From positions 1-14,278 of the forward strand of contig JAZDHC010000248.1 in the NCBI GenBank assembly GCA_043806395.1: a DNA stretch of 14,278 nucleotides. The letters run 5' to 3'. Shown piece after piece: positions 1 to 4,920 of the stretch (positions within the stretch are counted from its first letter, which is position 1; each line of letters begins with the position of its first letter). The position numbers and the translations under genes were made by a program. Origin of the DNA: CG2-30-40-21 sp043806395 (GTDB lineage Bacteria; UBA9089; CG2-30-40-21). Under the pieces are notes generated by a model that was not told where the DNA came from, searched no databases, and saw nothing but the letters and a program-made list of their open reading frames with translations.

Positions 1-42
1 TTCACCTTTGTTTGAAAGCTTGCGGTTAGTTAAGAGTGCAAT

Positions 43-76
43 ATTCCCCCTTAGAAAAGGGGGTTAGGGGGTTGTA
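43..76. repeat. 34-bp palindromic dispersed repeat, copy A
   Basis: The core at 46-63 is a hairpin: CCCCCTT, loop AGAA, AAGGGGG. A GGGGTT-type tail follows. The same 34 bases occur in reverse complement, without mismatch, at 14133-14166. The rest of 1-166 holds no gene I can support. It also contains a copy of another short repeat at 141-159. Confidence 0.85.
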
Positions 77-140
77 TTCTGTAGATGATGTCCCCTTGCC
101 CGAAAGGAATCATATGAAAAACGATGAAAGTGAACCGTCC

Positions 141-159
141 CAATAACTGAGTAATTACC
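141..159. repeat. Short dispersed repeat CAATAACTGAGTAATTACC, copy 1
   Basis: Nineteen bases just beyond the stop codon of the SdrD_B gene. A 17/19 match lies at 4884-4902 and a 16/19 match at 4158-4176, all in the same orientation. The function is unknown. It may be a small dispersed element. Confidence 0.45.
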
Positions 160-166
160 TGAATTC

Positions 167-1039
167 TTACTCAAACTCAATCTCTTTTTCCCTTTTAACT
201 ATGCCGAAATTAACCCCGGTAAACCTTTGTCCCTGCTGCAATTTTATATTCAAAACATCTGGTGTTGTTAGTTCATAATCCTGATAACCAGCATCAACAA
301 TCGACTTTTCTTTTAATTTAATAATATACTTATCAGCTAACATATTGCTGAACCTGTAGCGGCCATCATAAAAGGTAATAGCAAGGTAATTGTTAGCATA
401 AATAATAGCACTATCTACCCCTCGTTCACCAGAATCAGGCAAGCCATTCCTATTTTCATCAATAAATATTATCCCCTCTATCTTGCATGATAACTGCAAT
501 GGAAATTTGAGTGGAATAATCTCATCCTCTGAAATAAATACAGTTTGTTCAAGGGGAATAGTGCATATATACTCAATGGGTATGGTACTGATATCTAAGG
601 ATATGGTTTGCGTACCTGTGGGAATTGATAACATTACCTGTCCAGTAGCAGTGGTTGTAGCTGTTTCATCTTTAATTCGCAAGACTACATTTTCCATACC
701 CTCCTCGTCCAAATCCATGATACCGTTTCCATTCTTATCGTGAAACACAGTGGCATTGATATGCTGTGAGCCTGTATTGAATATGCTTGCGTAGTATGGG
801 CATCTTGCCAATGAGGTAGTATCACAAGGTACGGTGGTTACTGTCATTGGTTGGGATTCAATTCCCGACCCCACGCCCATCTCTATCTCTTCCATAATAG
901 CTGCCCGTGCATTACAGACTAAGACAGGTGCAAGACCTGTCCCTACGAATAGGCTGAAGATAATGGCAATTAAAAATGTGTGATGCGTGGCATGACTAAA
1001 CCTCCGAACTTGTGAACTTATGAACTTGTGAACTTGCAT
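167..1039 (-). CDS. Secreted SdrD_B-like domain protein
   Basis: A 290-residue protein with an N-terminal signal peptide: basic residues, a hydrophobic stretch at about 21-41, and a likely cut after ARA near residue 46. The mature part has two SdrD_B-like (Cna-B-type beta sandwich) modules. Module one starts near residue 96 and carries the Asp/Asn-rich loop DKNGNGIMDLDEEG (101-114). Module two starts near 187 and carries DENRNGLPDSGE (194-205), ending in the typical NFGIVK. In this family such loops bind calcium and the modules act as stalks or adhesive parts of surface proteins. There is no sortase motif or membrane anchor, so it is probably released or bound non-covalently. The start is supported by AAGGAG eight bases upstream. 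The gene lies 63 bp downstream of a radical SAM gene on the same strand. The 5' coding end contains octamer repeats, and the signal peptide coding region contains a hairpin repeat. Confidence 0.8.
   Translation of the reverse strand: MQVHKFISSQVRRFSHATHHTFLIAIIFSLFVGTGLAPVLVCNARAAIMEEIEMGVGSGIESQPMTVTTVPCDTTSLARCPYYASIFNTGSQHINATVFHDKNGNGIMDLDEEGMENVVLRIKDETATTTATGQVMLSIPTGTQTISLDISTIPIEYICTIPLEQTVFISEDEIIPLKFPLQLSCKIEGIIFIDENRNGLPDSGERGVDSAIIYANNYLAITFYDGRYRFSNMLADKYIIKLKEKSIVDAGYQDYELTTPDVLNIKLQQGQRFTGVNFGIVKREKEIEFE
923..941. repeat. Inverted repeat inside the signal peptide coding region
   Basis: GACAGGT and ACCTGTC form a perfect 7-bp stem around a 5-base loop. CCTACG follows on the plus strand. 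It encodes part of the signal peptide of the SdrD_B protein (about residues 33-39). The G/C-rich palindrome contrasts with its AT-rich surroundings and looks like a small dispersed repeat inserted in frame; that last point is inference. Confidence 0.5.
1006..1036. repeat. Tandem octamer repeat (GAACTTGT, about 3.9 copies)
   Basis: Four head-to-tail units with an exact period of 8: GAACTTGT, GAACTTAT, GAACTTGT, GAACTTG. They fill codons 3 to about 12 of the SdrD_B gene, directly after the start codon. A unit of 8 is not a multiple of 3, so gain or loss of one unit would shift the reading frame. Confidence 0.85.
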
Positions 1040-1068
1040 TTTTACCTCTCCTTTATTTATCCCCTTAT

Positions 1069-1092
1069 CCTCTCCGCGTCTCTGCGTGAGAC
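1069..1092. repeat. Possible dispersed repeat (CGCGTCTCTGCGTGAG)
   Basis: The gap between the radical SAM and SdrD_B genes holds a GC-rich stretch with the half-repeated pattern CCGCGTCTCTGCGTGAG. Its composition differs from the surrounding AT-rich gap. Similar short sequences are common as dispersed intergenic repeats in uncultivated bacteria. There is only one copy here, so the call is tentative. Confidence 0.25.
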
Positions 1093-1102
1093 AATCTTCT
1101 CC

Positions 1103-2485
1103 TCATCCCTCCATAAAATACGGCAACTCCGGCAAAATCCCCTGCCTTTGCTCTTTAGTTGGCACAGCAAACCCCTGACTCATATCTACCCGCTTGTATA
1201 TATCCCATATTGCCCATTCAAGCAGGTGACGGCTCAAGTAGCATGACCTTTGCTCCGGGTTATGGATACTGCCTGTTTTCAAAAAGGCATCATAAGGGCA
1301 ACCGCCACCGCATATACTGATAGCTGAACATGTAAGGCAACCCTCAATATTATATGGGTATCTCTTGTTCCAATCAATGGTTTCCGGATGGTTGATAATA
1401 TTGTACGGTGTAGGGTGATTATTAACATTACCCAGAACAGCCTTATTCCTCAACCCCATATTTTCACAAAGGGTTATGGTTCCATCTGGCAGGATACGAA
1501 TCATGGACCAACCCTTTGACCCGGGGCATGACCTCATAATTGGTTTTTGATTGGCAAGTGCCTTGAACCGCTTGCCAATCTGCATGATGTAAAAATTATT
1601 ATCCCTGGCTATCTCCCACGAGCTGATTAATTTAGGGGTAAGTAATTCTATGGAGACATCTGCTGCCTCTGGTTTTACATGTGGCAAGCTCATACCAAGG
1701 TTGAAGGCTTTAAGCTCCTGTATAAAAAATGAAGTAATCTCAGGCAATTGTTCACAGTTGTGTTTACCAACTAATGTAGATATACCCACACTAAGCCCTC
1801 GATCCCTTAATTGATTATAGCCAGCAATAGCATCCTGATAACTGCCTTTACCATTCTCATACACCCTCATCTGGTCGTGTATTTCCTGCCAGCCATCGAT
1901 GGAAATTATGGGAAAGACATTATATTGAACAAGCATATCAATTATTTTTTCAGTAATGGCTGTACCATTGGAAACCATAAACACCTGAATTTCATCAGGG
2001 GCAAAGGTTTGGGATATTTCTATAAGTGCAGTTTTAAGCCCATCTGGATTAAGGGTTGGCTCTCCGCCAAAAAAGGTAATGCTTGCCTTTTTACCAGATG
2101 GGACCAACTCTTTGAAAAGTTGAATGCTTTTCTTGATGGTGGTTGTGTTCATGGTCTTGATATTGGTATCTTCAAGATTATATTGTACAGTACAGTACCT
2201 GCATCGTAGATTGCAATTATCTGTAAGCAACAGGTACATGACTGATATTTCAGGTGCCACTTTTTGGATGTCAGGCTGAATGCTGAAGTTATCGCCATCA
2301 TTATCCAGCACCAAGAACCTTGCATCTTGTAGGCATGCAATAAAATCATTGAAGTTATCTATGAGCAGGATATCAGAGTCAAGTATTGGATTGTAGTAGA
2401 TGATATCCATGCTCAGGCTATGGTATAAAGCCACATCCTTCGTATCTGGTGATGTAAATAAATGAATGTACTGAGAGTTTTGCAT
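1103..2485 (-). CDS. Radical SAM/SPASM domain protein (peptide or protein maturase type)
   Basis: A 460-residue enzyme. The CNLRCRYC motif (Cys 91, 95, 98) binds the radical-generating 4Fe-4S cluster, and FFGGEPT is the GGE motif for S-adenosylmethionine. The C-terminal SPASM domain has RSCPG...LPDGTITLC (CX9-15GX4C pattern) followed by CLTCSAISICGGGC (CX2CX5CX3C) and a later RSC, enough cysteines for two auxiliary clusters. This is the layout of anaerobic sulfatase maturases and of enzymes that modify ribosomal peptides. No sulfatase or obvious precursor peptide lies next to it. The neighbour downstream is a secreted SdrD_B protein. The start at 2485 is chosen because GGAGG (2491-2495) sits five bases upstream. 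The in-frame ATG at 2497 overlaps that Shine-Dalgarno sequence and is unlikely. The substrate is unknown. Confidence 0.88.
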   Translation of the reverse strand: MQNSQYIHLFTSPDTKDVALYHSLSMDIIYYNPILDSDILLIDNFNDFIACLQDARFLVLDNDGDNFSIQPDIQKVAPEISVMYLLLTDNCNLRCRYCTVQYNLEDTNIKTMNTTTIKKSIQLFKELVPSGKKASITFFGGEPTLNPDGLKTALIEISQTFAPDEIQVFMVSNGTAITEKIIDMLVQYNVFPIISIDGWQEIHDQMRVYENGKGSYQDAIAGYNQLRDRGLSVGISTLVGKHNCEQLPEITSFFIQELKAFNLGMSLPHVKPEAADVSIELLTPKLISSWEIARDNNFYIMQIGKRFKALANQKPIMRSCPGSKGWSMIRILPDGTITLCENMGLRNKAVLGNVNNHPTPYNIINHPETIDWNKRYPYNIEGCLTCSAISICGGGCPYDAFLKTGSIHNPEQRSCYLSRHLLEWAIWDIYKRVDMSQGFAVPTKEQRQGILPELPYFMEG

Positions 2486-2490
2486 AAGAA

Positions 2491-2495
2491 CCTCC
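2491..2495 (-). promoter_or_regulatory. Shine-Dalgarno deciding the radical SAM start
   Basis: The minus strand reads ATGGAGGTTCTTATG. GGAGG is ideally spaced for the second ATG (2485) and lies inside the codons that would follow the first ATG (2497). Confidence 0.8.
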
Positions 2496-2516
2496 ATTAT
2501 TTAGTGAATATACACC

Positions 2517-2546
2517 GTATTAGAATAAATGTACATATAATGGCAA
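2517..2546 (-). promoter_or_regulatory. Candidate promoter for the radical SAM gene
   Basis: On the minus strand TTGCCA (2541-2546) and TAATAC (2517-2522) are separated by 18 bases, in the AT-rich gap between the Fic gene and the radical SAM gene. Both boxes are imperfect. A reasonable but unproven sigma70-type match. Confidence 0.35.
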
Positions 2547-2590
2547 TACACTGTTTAATATTTCAAAAAGCATAGTATCTTTTTTGCCGC

Positions 2591-4003
2591 TTATTCAGAA
2601 ATTCTCCTTTCTTCCATCTCTATCTCGATTTGTTTTAAGAATTCATTAAATGCCTTAACAAAGAAATCTTCTATTGTTCGTTTATCCCAATCCTCCCATA
2701 AAACACTACCCTGAATACAATCTATTACCTGTGAGGCACCAAACATTTCCTTATCTTTTTCTAATTTTGAAATAATGATAGTAAAAACAATAACGGTAGT
2801 AAATCTGGTAGGCAGGATAGCGAAGGTTAATCTGGCTTGCGGGATATATTTTCGTCTTGAAATTAACTCAATTTGGAAGATATTTACTTTTCCACCTTTC
2901 TTTATCTCCTTATCTGCTACGATTATGTTTTTGCTTTCTATATATTGTTTAAGGAAAGTGTGATAAGAGACTTGATAAGGGGCAATCCCAAATTTCATCA
3001 TCTCCACTTTATCTTCAATCCTAAGCTCCATCATCTCCGATTTATGCTCCTCAACCGTTTCATTAGCCAAGGTTTCTAAGAACTGATGTATTTGTTCCAT
3101 GCAATACATTTTTATCTCCTCCTCTACCACTTTGGAGACAACGCCAATATCCTTATCCAATTTCTTAATGTTTTCCCCAAACATACCCAGTTTTCTCTTC
3201 AAATCCTCCTTACTGAAGGCATCCTTTCCTTCAATCACATTAAGCATAAGTGTCATGGTATTAGTCACTTCCCGCTCTACCATTTCGACAAAGTGGGTAT
3301 AATCTCCATTATCTGCTTTATCCAATGCCTGATAATATTCCTGACGGTTTTCCATTCTTATAATAGCTGGGGTATAACCTTTCTGCATGAGGATAGTATT
3401 AAGGATTAACCTGCCTACCCGGCCATTACCATCGGTAAAGGAATGGATGGCAACGAATTTATGGTGAAAAATGGCGGATAATTCCACTGGATGAAGTTTT
3501 TCCTTATTCTCATTATACCATTTAATTAATCCCTCCATCTCTCCTGATACTTGCAGATAATCACAATAATAATGTATTGATCCATCAAGTTTAATCACAT
3601 GGTTATTGTCATATTTATACTTACCCGGCTCAATCTTCTTTTTTACCATATTGTTAGGATAACCAATCCAGATATATTTTACATCCTTCATTATTAAAGC
3701 GTGGTATTCCTTAATTAGCCCTTCAGTAATAGGTCTTTTCCCCTTTACAATCTCATCAAGATAATCAATTGCCTCAACATGATTTCTTGCCTCAAGGTAT
3801 TCTGAAAGTGGTTTTCCCTTAGAGGTTAATCCTTCACGCAGGAAGAAGGCAGTTTCAGACAAAGATAAGGTATTGCCTTCAATGGCATTGCTATTGTATG
3901 TCCAATCAATCCTCAATTTTTCCTGGATGGCAACCATCTTATCAGCATCTATTGGACGGTAGTTATCTAATTTTTTTCTTAAATAATCCAATTCCTCAAA
4001 CAT
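2591..4003 (-). CDS. Fic-family protein (predicted AMPylase-type) with long C-terminal extension
   Basis: A 470-residue protein. The Fic motif is HSFTDGNGRVGR (187-198), a form of HxFx(D/E)GNGRxxR with Ser in place of the usual Pro after the catalytic His. Near the N-terminus, SNAIEG (38-43) fits the inhibitory (S/T)xxxE(G/N) helix motif, placing it among Fic proteins with the inhibitor on the N-terminal side. Family members usually transfer AMP from ATP to a hydroxyl of a target protein; the Glu of the inhibitory helix restrains this. From about residue 265 there is a charged, partly helical region and then a roughly 200-residue tail that I do not recognise. AGGAGG lies seven bases before the start. 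It is 133 bp downstream of the kinase gene and AT-rich (32% G+C at 3481-3540). No antitoxin gene is adjacent, as expected if inhibition is built in. Confidence 0.88.
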   Translation of the reverse strand: MFEELDYLRKKLDNYRPIDADKMVAIQEKLRIDWTYNSNAIEGNTLSLSETAFFLREGLTSKGKPLSEYLEARNHVEAIDYLDEIVKGKRPITEGLIKEYHALIMKDVKYIWIGYPNNMVKKKIEPGKYKYDNNHVIKLDGSIHYYCDYLQVSGEMEGLIKWYNENKEKLHPVELSAIFHHKFVAIHSFTDGNGRVGRLILNTILMQKGYTPAIIRMENRQEYYQALDKADNGDYTHFVEMVEREVTNTMTLMLNVIEGKDAFSKEDLKRKLGMFGENIKKLDKDIGVVSKVVEEEIKMYCMEQIHQFLETLANETVEEHKSEMMELRIEDKVEMMKFGIAPYQVSYHTFLKQYIESKNIIVADKEIKKGGKVNIFQIELISRRKYIPQARLTFAILPTRFTTVIVFTIIISKLEKDKEMFGASQVIDCIQGSVLWEDWDKRTIEDFFVKAFNEFLKQIEIEMEERRISE

Positions 4004-4049
4004 ATAAATTCCTCCTGTTCAGTTATCAGGGAAAATATGTGCAAGACAA

Positions 4050-4138
4050 GGAGAAGTGGAGAAAATGGGGAAAAGGGGAAGAATCCTTAAATTCCTTGCT
4101 TTTCTCCATTTCTCCACTCTCTCCTTTTCTCCTTCTTT
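4050..4138. repeat. Imperfect inverted repeat between kinase and Fic genes
   Basis: The purine-rich arm at 4056-4074 (GTGGAGAAAATGGGGAAAA) is matched by the pyrimidine arm at 4100-4117, whose complement is GTGGAGAAATGGAGAAAA. Further GGAGAA and TTCTCC units extend on both sides. It fills most of the 133-bp gap after the kinase stop codon. No T-tract follows on the minus strand, so it is not a clear terminator. Confidence 0.55.
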
Positions 4139-4841
4139 ACTTTTTCCCTTTTTCCACCAATAACTGAGGCATTACGATAGCTATCTGCCCCCTGATAAAA
4201 TCCTGCTGTTGATCAATATTAGCGTGTTTATCCACAACAATCATACCATATTCATCGATTAATCGATGATATTCATCTACTACCCGTGACTGAAAGGCAG
4301 AAAATCCCTTTGCCATGGTTGCCTGATCAATTTTTTCATCATAATAGAGTTTGAGTCCATTTTTAACATCCATGAACATATCCATCCCTGATTCCCAAAA
4401 TTGCAGCTTTCGAGTACTCTGTATACGATTGAGGGCAGTGTCAACTTCAGCATCAAGATAAAAGATTATATCCGGCACAGGTGCATTTTCATAGAGAAGA
4501 TGGACAAATTCTGGACTTACCCCACGAGCTACATCCTTAGCCATAGGGGTATAAATATACTTCTCGCACAGGATGATGTATCCTTGATTAAGTGCTGGTT
4601 TAAGAACGAACTCCAGTCTGGCTGCAAACTCAGCAGCCACTAAAATAAAGGCTGTTTTGGCATCTATTTCATCAGCTAAGTTGAGCCGCATATTGAGATC
4701 ATAGATGAGCTTAGTTCGATACCAAACAGATTTTATTACTGGCAAACCTTTATCCTCAAGCCATGCCTTGAGCAGGTCTACTTGTGTGGTTTTCCCTGAT
4801 CCGTCTATACCCTCAATTGCGATTAGTAATCCTTTGTTCAT
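4137..4841 (-). CDS. Thymidylate-kinase-like P-loop kinase
   Basis: A 234-residue protein of the thymidylate kinase fold. The P-loop GIDGSGKT (11-18) binds ATP. The segment ILCEKYIYTPMAKDVARG (90-107) aligns with the DRY/S...AYQG...G region of dTMP kinases, but the usual Asp-Arg is replaced by Glu-Lys (E93, K94). PDIIFYLD (123-130) is the conserved strand before the lid, and R139 and R144 lie in the lid. QFWESGMDM (147-155) resembles the YEAGMDL stretch of a divergent TMPK-like subfamily whose substrate is not established. True dTMP kinases are usually 200-215 residues and lack this stretch. The start has AAGG nine bases upstream. It lies 79 bp after mod. Copies of one short repeat sit at its 3' end and upstream of its start. 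It may phosphorylate a nucleotide other than dTMP. Confidence 0.78.
   Translation of the reverse strand: MNKGLLIAIEGIDGSGKTTQVDLLKAWLEDKGLPVIKSVWYRTKLIYDLNMRLNLADEIDAKTAFILVAAEFAARLEFVLKPALNQGYIILCEKYIYTPMAKDVARGVSPEFVHLLYENAPVPDIIFYLDAEVDTALNRIQSTRKLQFWESGMDMFMDVKNGLKLYYDEKIDQATMAKGFSAFQSRVVDEYHRLIDEYGMIVVDKHANIDQQQDFIRGQIAIVMPQLLVEKGKK
4158..4176. repeat. Short dispersed repeat, copy 2 (within the kinase 3' end)
   Basis: CAATAACTGAGGCATTACG matches copy 1 at 16 of 19 positions. It falls inside the coding end of the kinase gene, encoding part of the last 14 residues. Confidence 0.35.
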
Positions 4842-4883
4842 GTTAGTTTTCCTTATATGTTGGACTGATTAAAGTAGGAATAA

Positions 4884-4902
4884 CAATAGCTGAGTAGTTA
4901 CC
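4884..4902. repeat. Short dispersed repeat, copy 3 (between kinase and mod)
   Basis: CAATAGCTGAGTAGTTACC matches copy 1 at 17 of 19 positions, in the same orientation. It lies in the 79-bp gap between mod and the kinase gene, at the left boundary of the more GC-rich restriction-modification cassette. Confidence 0.45.
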
Positions 4903-4920
4903 ATTATCACTTGTATGGCT

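Noticed and set aside
2486..2497. Upstream ATG for the radical SAM gene
   Set aside because: Its codons contain the Shine-Dalgarno sequence of the next in-frame ATG at 2485.
2520..2573. 17-codon frame upstream of the radical SAM gene as a possible precursor peptide
   Set aside because: No Shine-Dalgarno sequence, no Cys or other typical modified residues, and it overlaps the candidate promoter.
4017..4050. Promoter for the Fic gene (TTGTCT-18-TAACTG on the minus strand)
   Set aside because: Both boxes are poor, and no better match was found in the gap.
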